This document shows, piece by piece, positions 34,442 to 41,965 of a stretch of 64,000 nt of DNA (position 1 is the stretch's first letter; each line of letters opens with the position of its first letter). The notes below the pieces were generated by a model. The model did no database searches. It was not told the DNA's origin and saw nothing but the letters and a program-made list of their open reading frames with translations. Source of the DNA: JBBROS01 sp965199595 (GTDB lineage: Bacteria > Pseudomonadota > Alphaproteobacteria > Acetobacterales > Acetobacteraceae); the NCBI GenBank assembly GCA_965199595.1, contig OZ241182.1, positions 1,178,001 to 1,242,000 of the forward strand. Reading direction: 5' to 3'. The position numbers and the translations under genes were made by a program.

Positions 34442-35194
34442 ATGATGGAACTGGACGGCCGGGTTGCGGTGGTGACGGGGGCTGCGGGCGGGATCGGGTG
34501 CGCCATTGCGGAGGCCTTTGCGCGGGCCGGCGCCCGCGTCGCCTGTCTGGACCTGGTGGCGCCGGCGGCGGTGGCGCTCGGGATCGAGGCGGCGGGGAGC
34601 GCGGCGCTGGCGCTGGCGGCCGATGTCAGTGACGAGGCGCAGACGCTGGCGGCGGTGGGCCGCGTGGTGGAGCAGTGGGGGGCGGTCGATGTGCTGGTGA
34701 ACGGGGCTGCGCCGTATGACCCGGTGGGCAGCGTGGTTGAGCTGGCGCCGGCGGACTGGACCCAGGTGTTCGCGGTGCAGGTGACCGGGGCGTATCTGAT
34801 GAGCCGGGCGGTGCTGCCGGGCATGATTGGTGCCGGGCGGGGGTCGATCATCCATATCGCGTCGCAGATGGGCCGGGTCGGGGCGCCAGGGCGGCCGGCG
34901 TATTGCGCGGCGAAGGGGGCGCTGATCCAGCTGGCCAAGGCGATGGCGCTGGACCATGCGTTGCAGGGGATCCGCGTGAACGCGCTGTCACCGGGGGCGG
35001 TGGAGACGGGGCGGATGGTGTTCCGGCATGGCACGATGGCGGCGGCGCGGCTGGCAGCCGGGCCGTCGCATCCGATCGGGCGGCTGGGGCAGCCTTCGGA
35101 AATCGCGGCGGCGGCCCTGTTCCTGGCGAGCGACGCCTCGAGCTTCGTGACCGGGTCGGATCTGCTGGTGGATGGGGGGTATACGGCGGTCTAG
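34442..35194 (+). CDS. Short-chain dehydrogenase/reductase (classical SDR)
   Basis: A 250-residue Rossmann oxidoreductase. 'VVTGAAGGIGCAIAEAFARAG' is the TGxxxGxG cofactor motif, 'ADVSDEAQ' the adenine-site Asp, 'NGAAPY' replaces NNAG, and the catalytic set is Ser in 'IASQMGR', 'YCAAK' for Tyr/Lys. 'PGAVETGRM' and 'DGGYTAV' end it as usual. The ATG at 34442 is preceded by GGAG. The substrate is not predictable. The stop codon starts repeat copy B. Confidence 0.92.
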   Translation: MMELDGRVAVVTGAAGGIGCAIAEAFARAGARVACLDLVAPAAVALGIEAAGSAALALAADVSDEAQTLAAVGRVVEQWGAVDVLVNGAAPYDPVGSVVELAPADWTQVFAVQVTGAYLMSRAVLPGMIGAGRGSIIHIASQMGRVGAPGRPAYCAAKGALIQLAKAMALDHALQGIRVNALSPGAVETGRMVFRHGTMAAARLAAGPSHPIGRLGQPSEIAAAALFLASDASSFVTGSDLLVDGGYTAV

Positions 35195-35275
35195 ACCACG
35201 CCCGGTTCAAGATGAACCGGCCGATGAGGGCGTCTGGCGGATCAAGTTGAGCCGACCTGATCCGGATGGGCTCTA
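35191..35275. repeat. Two-hairpin intergenic repeat, copy B
   Basis: Copy B fills the whole gap between the convergent SDR and HutD genes, beginning at one stop codon and ending at the other. Stems are at 35202–35208 with 35214–35220 and 35238–35244 with 35258–35264, both perfect 7-bp. Most of the sequence matches copy A at 29370–29463, which lies after another gene's stop. A double terminator role would fit the position. Confidence 0.8.
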
Positions 35276-35830
35276 GGCAGGCAGGACCGCGACCAGGATG
35301 GCGATGGTGGTTTCGGCCGCGGTGGGGGTTGGGCCGGGTCCGATGGCGCTGTCGCCGGGGGAGAGCTGGTCCGGGCCCAGCTTGATAGCACCCTGGTGGC
35401 AGTAGAGGACGCTGTGGGGTGCGGCTGGCACCTCGATCGGGGTGCCCGGGGCGAGTCGCAGGACCGTGACCTGCATCGTGTGAAAGCGGCGGTCTGCCAC
35501 GGCGTTGAAGGCCTGGCCGGGGGCGGGGATGCGGGAGAGGGTCGGGATCTCTCCCGAGAAGGGCTTGGGGATCAGCAGCGGACAGGGGGTGAAGGCGCCG
35601 CCCTCGAAGGCGAGTTCGGGCGGCGGGCTGCCGGCGATGGGGGTGAAGACGCGGTCGCAGTGCGGGAAGTGGGAGAAGGCGGCATCGTGCAGCAGGGTGG
35701 CGATGCTGACCTGCCAGCGCAGGGCGCCCTCTCCATCCAGCGTGGTGATGATGTCCCGCGTGGTGCCGAGGCCGTTGCGCCAGGGCACGAGCGTGAGATC
35801 GGCGGGGCGCTTGATGTTCCAGTTGTTCAT
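35273..35830 (-). CDS. HutD family protein
   Basis: A 185-residue cupin-like protein of the HutD/Ves family. The diagnostic N-terminus 'VPWRNGLGTTRDI', the 'WQVSIATLLHDAAFSHFP' strand and 'VTVLRLAPG' are present. HutD is linked to histidine use as a modulator that limits Hut enzyme expression, but its mechanism is unsettled. No hutH, U, I or G gene is nearby. The ATG at 35830 overlaps the stop of the TPR gene (ATGA). Confidence 0.85.
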   Translation of the reverse strand: MNNWNIKRPADLTLVPWRNGLGTTRDIITTLDGEGALRWQVSIATLLHDAAFSHFPHCDRVFTPIAGSPPPELAFEGGAFTPCPLLIPKPFSGEIPTLSRIPAPGQAFNAVADRRFHTMQVTVLRLAPGTPIEVPAAPHSVLYCHQGAIKLGPDQLSPGDSAIGPGPTPTAAETTIAILVAVLPA

Positions 35831-37254
35831 GAGTGGCATTCTAGCATCTTTTGCGCGGTGTGCAGCACGCCGGTCCAGTCGCCGGGGTGTTGCTGGCGGA
35901 TGATGGTGAGGACGCCGGGATACCAGGGGCTGTCGGCGCGGCCGCTGAGCCAGCGCCAGCAGTTGTCGTGGCGGTCGAGCAGCAGGACCGGCCGGCCCAT
36001 GGCGCCGGCCAGGTGCGCGACGGCGGTGTCGACGCTGATGACCAGGTCGAGGTTGGCGATGATGGCGGCGGTGTCTGCGAAGTCCTGCACCGCGGGCATC
36101 GGGTTGGACATGCCTTCGGGGGGTGTGGCGCCGTGCTGCAGGCTGACCCAGGTGACGTGCCGCGTGGTCCAGAGCGGGGCGAGGCGGGCGGGGGGGATGC
36201 TGCGGATGCGGTCCGTGGCCTGGGCGGCCGGGTCGTGGGTGCGGGCGGCGCCGGCCCAGGCGAGGCCGATCTGGCGGGTGGCCGGGCGTTTCGGGGGCAG
36301 GTGCCGGGACCAGTGGGTGATGAGGGCCGGGCTGGGGGTGAGGTAGGGAAGGCGTGCCGGGACGTTTTCCAGGGTGGTGCCGAACAGGGCGGGGAGGTCC
36401 GGGATGCGGCACCATGCGTCGGGGCGTGTGGCTGGGGTGGCGAGTTCAATGCCGTTGCCGGCGAGCAGGCGGTGCAGGGGCGGGGGGGCGTGCACCACCA
36501 CGCGGGCGCCGCGTTCGGTCAGCAGGGGGGCGTAGCGGATGAACTGGATGGTGTCGCCGAAGCCTTCGTCGTGCAGCAGCAGCACGGTCCGGTTCGCGAG
36601 GCCGTCCAGGGTTCGCAATTCGGGGCCTGGTGGGGGCGGTGCCCGGCCGGGCAGGGCGTGGCGGGCGCGGAAGAGGGGCCAGCCCTCCGCCAGGCGGCCG
36701 GATTTCAGCCGGGCTATGGCGTGGTTGAGGCGGAGCTGCGCGCTGCCGGGTGCCAGGCGTGCGGCCCGGGCGAAGGCTTGTTCGGCCGCTGTGAACGCGC
36801 CCTGGGCCGCTTCTGCCTTGCCCAGGTTCGACCATGCGGCTGCATCGTCCGGCGTGAGTTCCGTCACCTGGTGGAACACCGTCACGGCTGCTGCGATGTT
36901 GCCGTGCCGGGACTCGGCGGCGCCCAGCATCGCGAGCAGGGCGGGGTCGTTGGGCCGGTGGGTGAGGGCGGCGCGGAGGTGGACCGGGGTTTCGTTCGAG
37001 CGGCCGGCGCAGTGCAGCAGGTCAACCAGGTCCAGCACCGGGTGGCGGGCGGCCGGGTTGGCCCGGGCGATGGCGTCCAGGGTGGCGGCGGCGTCTGGAC
37101 GGGCGTCGTGACCGGCCTGGCCCAGGGCGTGGAGGAGCCGGGCCTGGGGGTTGGCGATGTGGGCGGCCGTGGCGTCGCGGGCTTTGGCGAAGTCTCCGGC
37201 CTGCAGGGCGGCGTAGGCTTCGGCGATGGCCTGGTTCATTGTGCGATGCGTCAT
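35827..37254 (-). CDS. TPR-repeat protein with glycosyltransferase-like C-terminal half
   Basis: A 475-residue protein. Residues 1–200 are tetratricopeptide repeats ('NDPALLAMLGAAESRHGNIA', 'DDAAAWSNLGKAEAAQGAF'). Residues 210–470 resemble the heptosyltransferase/GT9-like half found in many alphaproteobacterial TPR proteins: 'LLLHDEGFGDTIQFIRYAPLL', 'LQHGATPPEGM', 'DLVISVDTAVAHLAGAMGRPV', 'WRWLSGRADSPWYP'. It may glycosylate proteins or polysaccharide. ATG 37254 is the first before the TPRs; ATG 37239 is an alternative. Coupled to HutD. Confidence 0.85.
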   Translation of the reverse strand: MTHRTMNQAIAEAYAALQAGDFAKARDATAAHIANPQARLLHALGQAGHDARPDAAATLDAIARANPAARHPVLDLVDLLHCAGRSNETPVHLRAALTHRPNDPALLAMLGAAESRHGNIAAAVTVFHQVTELTPDDAAAWSNLGKAEAAQGAFTAAEQAFARAARLAPGSAQLRLNHAIARLKSGRLAEGWPLFRARHALPGRAPPPPGPELRTLDGLANRTVLLLHDEGFGDTIQFIRYAPLLTERGARVVVHAPPPLHRLLAGNGIELATPATRPDAWCRIPDLPALFGTTLENVPARLPYLTPSPALITHWSRHLPPKRPATRQIGLAWAGAARTHDPAAQATDRIRSIPPARLAPLWTTRHVTWVSLQHGATPPEGMSNPMPAVQDFADTAAIIANLDLVISVDTAVAHLAGAMGRPVLLLDRHDNCWRWLSGRADSPWYPGVLTIIRQQHPGDWTGVLHTAQKMLECHS

Positions 37255-37292
37255 CTCGACACCCCGGGGACTGTCCCGCACCATTGCCCGGC

Positions 37293-38252
37293 ATGACGGA
37301 AACGGGGCGTCGGATGATCCTGCTGGTCAATTCGGGTGGGCGCGCGATGGTGGAGAGCTGGCGGACGCTGTTTGCCGAGCAGGCGCCGCACCTGGAGGTG
37401 CGCTGGATCGATGATCCGGCGGTGGTGGCGGCGGATGTGGGCTATGTGTTCGTATGGACGCCCAAGCCGGGGTTCCTGGCCACGCTGCCGAACCTGCGGC
37501 TGATCCTGAGCAGCGGGGCGGGGGTGGACCATATCACGCGGGACCCGGCGTGGCCCGCCCATGTGGGGATCGTGCGCATGGGCGGGGATGAGACCGCGCA
37601 GAAGATGGGGGAGTACGTCTGTCTCGGCGCGCTGTCGCTGTTGCGGGACATGCCGCGGGTGATGGTGGGGCAGCAGGCGCGGCGGTGGGACAACTTCGAG
37701 GTGGCGCGGACGGCGCGGGACACGCGGGTGGGCGTGATGGGGCTCGGCAACCTGGGAGCTGCCGCGGCCGCGATGCTGAAGGGGCTGGGGTTCCAGGTGG
37801 CGGGGTGGTCGCGTTCCGCCAAGACGTTGCCGGGGGTCGAGTGTTTCGCGGGGGATGGCGAGCGGGATGCGTTCCTGGTGCGGACGGACCTGCTGGTGTG
37901 TCTGTTGCCGGATACGCCGGAGACGCGGGGGGCCATCCGGGCCGAGACCATCGCCAGGCTGCCGCGGGGGGCCGGGGTGGTGAATGCCGGGCGGGGTGGG
38001 CATGTGGTGATGGATGACCTGGTGGCGGCCCTGGATGAGGGGCAGCTTTCCGGGGCGTTCCTGGATGTGTTCGATCAGGAGCCTTTGCCGGCGGAGCATC
38101 CGGCCTGGGGGCATCCGCGGATCATCGTCACGCCGCATATCGCTTCCATGGCCTCCCGGGTGGCGCGGGTGCGGTATGTTTCGGAGGCTATCGCCGCGTT
38201 CGAGCGGGGCGAGGTTCCGCCGAACCTGTATGATCCTTTGCGGGGATACTGA
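37293..38252 (+). CDS. D-2-hydroxyacid dehydrogenase (glyoxylate/hydroxypyruvate reductase-like)
   Basis: A 319-residue NAD(P)-dependent dehydrogenase. 'VGVMGLGNLGAAAAAMLKGLG' is the nucleotide fold, 'SSGAGVDHI' the substrate loop, 'NAGRGGHVVMDDLVAAL' holds the catalytic Arg region, 'DVFDQEPLP' the Glu and 'TPHIAS' the catalytic His. It resembles GhrA-type reductases of glyoxylate or hydroxypyruvate. ATG 37293 is chosen; ATG 37314 begins nearer the conserved strand and is equally possible. It converges with the acyl-CoA ligase gene. Confidence 0.92.
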   Translation: MTETGRRMILLVNSGGRAMVESWRTLFAEQAPHLEVRWIDDPAVVAADVGYVFVWTPKPGFLATLPNLRLILSSGAGVDHITRDPAWPAHVGIVRMGGDETAQKMGEYVCLGALSLLRDMPRVMVGQQARRWDNFEVARTARDTRVGVMGLGNLGAAAAAMLKGLGFQVAGWSRSAKTLPGVECFAGDGERDAFLVRTDLLVCLLPDTPETRGAIRAETIARLPRGAGVVNAGRGGHVVMDDLVAALDEGQLSGAFLDVFDQEPLPAEHPAWGHPRIIVTPHIASMASRVARVRYVSEAIAAFERGEVPPNLYDPLRGY

Positions 38253-38259
38253 GGCGGGC

Positions 38260-39873
38260 TCAGTCTGGTGGGATGGCACGGGCGCGGTCCCGCAGGATGA
38301 ACTTCTGCATCTTGCCGGTGCTGGTCTTGGGCAGGGGGCCGAAGACCACCGTGCGGGGGATCTTGAAGCGGGCCATCCGGGTTCGGCAGAAATCGATGAT
38401 CTCCTTGGCGGTGGCGTCCGTGTCCGGCTTCAGGGTGATGAAGGCGCAGGGGGTCTCGCCCCAGGTTTCGTCGGGCCTTGCCACCACGGCGGCTTCCATG
38501 ACGGCGGGGTGGCGGTAGAGGACGTCTTCCAGCTCGATGGTGGAGATGTTCTCGCCGCCGGAGATGATGATGTCCTTGGCGCGGTCGCGGATTTCGGCGT
38601 AGCCGTTCTGGTGCCAGACCGCGAGGTCTCCGGTGTGGAACCAGCCGCCGGCGAAGGCTTCTTCCGTGGCCTTCGGGTTCTTCAGGTAGCCTTTCATGGT
38701 GACGTTGCCGCGCATCATGATCTCGCCCATCGTGGTGCCGTCCTGCGGGACTGGCTGCATGGTGGCGGGGTCTGCGACCATCAGGGCTTCCTGGACGGGG
38801 TAGTTGACGCCTTGCCGGGCCAGGACGGCGGCGCGCTCGGGCTCGGGGAGGGCGTCCCATTCGTCGTTCCAGGCGCAGACGGTGATGGGGCCGTAGGTTT
38901 CGGTGAGGCCGTAGACGTGGGTGATGTCGAAGCCCAGGCGGCCCATGCCTTCGAGCACGGCGGCGGGTGGGGCGGCGCCGGCGGTCATGACCTTCACCGG
39001 GTTGGCCAGGGGCTGCACGCCCTTCGAGTTCAGCACCATGCCCAGGATGATGGGGGCGGCGCAGAGGTGGGTGACGTGGTTTTCCGCGATCTCGTGCAGG
39101 ATCGCCGCCGCTTCGACCCGGCGCAGGCAGACGTTGGTGCCGGCCATGGCGGCGATGGTCCAGGGGAAGGTCCAGCCGTTGCAGTGGAACATCGGCAGCG
39201 TCCAGAGATAGACCGGGTGTTGCGGCATGCCCCAGGTGAGGGCGTTGCCAACCGCGCCGAGGTAGGCGCCGCGGTGGTGGTAGACCACGCCCTTGGGGTT
39301 GCCGGTGGTGCCGCTGGTGTAGTTCAGCGCGATGGCGTCCCATTCGTCGGGGGGGAGTTCGGGCTCGAAGGCCGGGTCTCCGGTTTCGAGGAAGGCTTCG
39401 TAGTCCGTGGTGCCGCAGGGGGCGTTGGGTGGGGCCAGGGGGTCGGCCACGTCGATGACGATGGGGTTCGGGGATTTCTGCAGGGGGAGGGCTTCGGTGA
39501 TCAGGGGGGCGAACTCGCGGTCCACCAGGAGGAGGCGGGCCTCGCCGTGGTCGAGGATGAAGGCGATGGTGGCGGCGTCGAGCCTGGTGTTGATGGCGTT
39601 GAGGACGGCGCCGGCCATGGGGATGGCGAAGTGGGCCTCGACCATGGCGGGGGTGTTGGGGGCGATGATGGCGACCGTGTCGCCCCGGGCGATGCCGGCG
39701 CGGGACAGGGCCGAGGCGAGGCGGCGGCAGCGGGTGCCGGTTTCGCCCCAGGTCTGGCGGTGGGTTCCATGGATGATGGCCGCGCGACCGGGGAAGGTGG
39801 CGGCGGTGCGTTTCAGGAAGCTGATGGGGCTGAGGGGCGCGTAGTTCGCGCTCGTCTTTGGCAGGTCGAACAT
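38260..39873 (-). CDS. Acyl-CoA synthetase (AMP-forming)
   Basis: A 537-residue adenylating enzyme. 'YTSGTTGNPKGVVYHHRG' (185–202) is the P-loop, 'YGLTETYGP' the A5 motif, 'GWFHTGDLAVW' A7, 'DRAKDIIISGGENIS' A8 and 'PKTSTGKMQK' A10 with the catalytic Lys. The long 'TYGPITVCAWNDEWD' segment is typical of medium-chain or methylmercaptopropionate-type CoA ligases in alphaproteobacteria. The exact acid is not determinable. Confidence 0.94.
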   Translation of the reverse strand: MFDLPKTSANYAPLSPISFLKRTAATFPGRAAIIHGTHRQTWGETGTRCRRLASALSRAGIARGDTVAIIAPNTPAMVEAHFAIPMAGAVLNAINTRLDAATIAFILDHGEARLLLVDREFAPLITEALPLQKSPNPIVIDVADPLAPPNAPCGTTDYEAFLETGDPAFEPELPPDEWDAIALNYTSGTTGNPKGVVYHHRGAYLGAVGNALTWGMPQHPVYLWTLPMFHCNGWTFPWTIAAMAGTNVCLRRVEAAAILHEIAENHVTHLCAAPIILGMVLNSKGVQPLANPVKVMTAGAAPPAAVLEGMGRLGFDITHVYGLTETYGPITVCAWNDEWDALPEPERAAVLARQGVNYPVQEALMVADPATMQPVPQDGTTMGEIMMRGNVTMKGYLKNPKATEEAFAGGWFHTGDLAVWHQNGYAEIRDRAKDIIISGGENISTIELEDVLYRHPAVMEAAVVARPDETWGETPCAFITLKPDTDATAKEIIDFCRTRMARFKIPRTVVFGPLPKTSTGKMQKFILRDRARAIPPD

Positions 39874-39940
39874 TGGTGTTTCCCCGTTTCGCGCCGCTGT
39901 GGGCGGCTTGGCGCAGGGTGTGGGGGATGGCGGGGTTGCG

Positions 39941-40501
39941 TCAACCGCTGTGGCGGCGGGGTGATTTGGCCTGGGTGTGCCGGTGTGGCTGGGGTGGGGT
40001 GGCGCGGCGGTGGAGGAGCTGGATGTCGGCCGGGGTTCGGCGCTTCCAGGGTTTGGTGCCGGGGAGGGCGGCGATGCCGAGGTCCCGGCAGAGGTCGGCG
40101 ATGATTTCCGCGATGGGGGTGGCGGTGATGTCGTCGGCGAATTCCGGCGCTTCGAGGCGTTCCTGGAGTTCGTTGTGGAGGATGGGTTTGTCGGTGGATT
40201 TCGGGGTGCGCTCGATCGCGTCCTCGACCGCGCGGATGATGCGGCGGCGGGCGGCGGATTGCTTGCGAACCGGGGCTTCGTCCTCGATGCGCTGGGCGAG
40301 GAGGATGGTGCGGCGGATGGTTCTGGCGACGCGGTCGAAGGCCAGGATGTGGTCGCCGGTTTCGGCGCCTTCGGCGGCCAGGGCTTGGCGATGGGTGTGG
40401 CGGGCGATTTCGGTGCCGAGTTCGATCAGGTCGTGGAGGATCTCTCGGTAGTAGGGGGTGGGGTCTTCTGCCGGGTCGGGGCGGGTTGGGCGGGGGTGCA
40501 T
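39941..40501 (-). CDS. Hypothetical charged protein
   Basis: A 186-residue polar, mostly helical protein ('YYREILHDLIELGTEIARHTH', 'DHILAFDRVARTIRRTILLA'), with a basic Pro/His-rich tail. No domain is recognised. Codon use matches the host, unlike the low-GC gene that follows at 40675, so it marks the left edge of native DNA next to the island. Confidence 0.65.
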   Translation of the reverse strand: MHPRPTRPDPAEDPTPYYREILHDLIELGTEIARHTHRQALAAEGAETGDHILAFDRVARTIRRTILLAQRIEDEAPVRKQSAARRRIIRAVEDAIERTPKSTDKPILHNELQERLEAPEFADDITATPIAEIIADLCRDLGIAALPGTKPWKRRTPADIQLLHRRATPPQPHRHTQAKSPRRHSG

Positions 40502-40602
40502 GGAGGGATAGGTATATTTTCTTGTGGGTGGAGGTCAAGGGGTTTTGGGGTTGGGGGTGTGGTGGCGGAATGTGCTGCGATTTCCGCCTTGTGGGTGCCA
40601 GA

Positions 40603-40636
40603 AATCAGCAAGCATAGAATTTAGTGCTTGCTGATT
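40603..40636. promoter_or_regulatory. Perfect 12-bp inverted repeat and iterated GCAAGCAT motifs upstream of the P63C gene
   Basis: AATCAGCAAGCA (40603–40614) and its exact complement TGCTTGCTGATT (40625–40636) flank a 10-base AT-rich spacer. The core AGCAAGCAT recurs in direct orientation at 40652–40660, and as TGCAAGCAT at 40664–40672, 12 bases apart and only three bases before the ATG. The arrangement looks like a multi-site operator for a regulator, perhaps autoregulation. Confidence 0.6.
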
Positions 40637-40674
40637 CTTCTGGGCTCATTTAGCAAGCATTTGTGCAAGCATGA

Positions 40675-41757
40675 ATGGCAGAAATGGCAGACCTTTTTGG
40701 CGATGAAGAGTCACCGCAGTCGAAGGGGGGCAAAGCCCGGCGTGAGCGTCTTGATCCGGAACGACGAGTAGAAATTGCTAAAACCGCAGCCGCTGCACGA
40801 TGGAGCAAACCTGTGGACGTTAATGGTTTACCAAAGGTGCTGTGTGGCTCCGCCGAGCGGCCTATGCGGATAGCCTCCCTCAACCTTGAAATTCCCTGTT
40901 ACGTCATTGAAGGTGAACGTCGGGTCTTTTCTCAAAGAGGCATCATTGGTGCTCTAGATATCAAGCGGGGTGGTGCTGCAGGAGGTGGTGATAGACTTAC
41001 CACTTTGATTAGCGGAGAACGTATAAAGCCCTTCGTCTCCACCGAACTATTGTCAGCCATGACTGATCCGGTGCGCTTCCAAATGCCAAACGGCTTAGTC
41101 GCTTTTGGCTACGACGCCGAGGCGCTGCATGGGGTATGCTTGGCCATCCTTGCAGTTCGTCGAGACGGCAAACTGTTTCAGCGACAAGCCCACATCGCTG
41201 AACGATGTGAGCAGCTTATTGCAGCTTGGTCCTTGGCAGGGGTTATTTCGGCAGTGGACGAAGCGACTGGTTATCAGTATGTACGAGCCAAAGATGCCAT
41301 AGAAAAAATTATCGATAAGTGGCTAGTGAAAGAGCTTCAACCTTGGAAGAAACAGTTTCCTCTAGAGTATTATAAAAGAATCTTTGAGTTAAATGAGTGG
41401 AATTTTGATCCAAACTCCACGAAACGACCTGGAGTTGTTGGTCATTGGACTAACGATATTGTTTATGACCGTATAGGTCCTGGATTAAAGAAGCAACTCC
41501 ATGATTATGCTGGTCGCGATCACAAGGGTCGCCTCAAGCATCATCTGACGGGATTTCTGACGTCAGGTCACGGAATTCCAGAGCTTAAGTCTCACTTAGA
41601 TGGTGTTGTGGTTGTTATGAAGCTTTCCAGTAATTGGGCCCAATTTATGGAAATGCTACAGAGAGCCTTTCCAAAACCGGAAACAACGATCAGTATGGCA
41701 TTGGATGATTTAGATAAAATTAAAAAGAAAAACACTAAGAGTAAAAAGCCGGCCTAA
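40675..41757 (+). CDS. P63C-domain protein on a low-GC island
   Basis: A 360-residue basic protein matching the P63C domain family ('RFQMPNGLVAFGYDAEALHGVCLAIL', 'IAERCEQLIAAWSLAGVISAVDEATGYQ', 'WKKQFPLEYYKRIFEL', read as separate segments). P63C proteins occur on phages and mobile elements and are uncharacterised. Residues 15–45 are rich in Lys/Arg and may bind nucleic acid. G+C is near 45% by eye, with many A/T third bases, in sharp contrast to every neighbour, so it was acquired recently. ATG 40675 or 40684 may be the start. No integrase or other phage gene accompanies it. Confidence 0.82.
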   Translation: MAEMADLFGDEESPQSKGGKARRERLDPERRVEIAKTAAAARWSKPVDVNGLPKVLCGSAERPMRIASLNLEIPCYVIEGERRVFSQRGIIGALDIKRGGAAGGGDRLTTLISGERIKPFVSTELLSAMTDPVRFQMPNGLVAFGYDAEALHGVCLAILAVRRDGKLFQRQAHIAERCEQLIAAWSLAGVISAVDEATGYQYVRAKDAIEKIIDKWLVKELQPWKKQFPLEYYKRIFELNEWNFDPNSTKRPGVVGHWTNDIVYDRIGPGLKKQLHDYAGRDHKGRLKHHLTGFLTSGHGIPELKSHLDGVVVVMKLSSNWAQFMEMLQRAFPKPETTISMALDDLDKIKKKNTKSKKPA

Positions 41758-41867
41758 AATTCTATTTCAGAATCACATAAATTATTTATGGAAGCAATCA
41801 AGATCTTAATGTAATTAGAGGTTATTTCGTCTTTCATATATTTAATATGGACCTAGCAGGTGGCGAA

Positions 41868-41893
41868 GGTGCCTGAGATTTAAGTCAGGCACC
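41868..41893. repeat. 9-bp perfect stem-loop downstream of the P63C gene
   Basis: GGTGCCTGA (41868–41876) pairs perfectly with TCAGGCACC (41885–41893) around an 8-base loop. There is no T-run, so a simple terminator is unlikely. The 208-base gap 41758–41965 is otherwise A/T-rich for its first 100 bases and returns to host composition after the hairpin, which therefore marks the right edge of the island. Confidence 0.6.
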
Positions 41894-41965
41894 GTTCGGC
41901 CGCAAAGGCAAACCGTTGCTGGGTTAGACATGGACTGTTGTGTTTGAAGTGGCCTCGATGAGCAG

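Noticed and set aside
41868..41893. tRNA or tmRNA fragment next to the island
   Set aside because: Only one stem-loop is present; there is no cloverleaf, anticodon arm or CCA-like end.
40502..41965. Attachment-site direct repeats bounding the low-GC island
   Set aside because: No matching direct repeats were found at the two ends. The repeats upstream of the P63C gene are local and better explained as regulatory.
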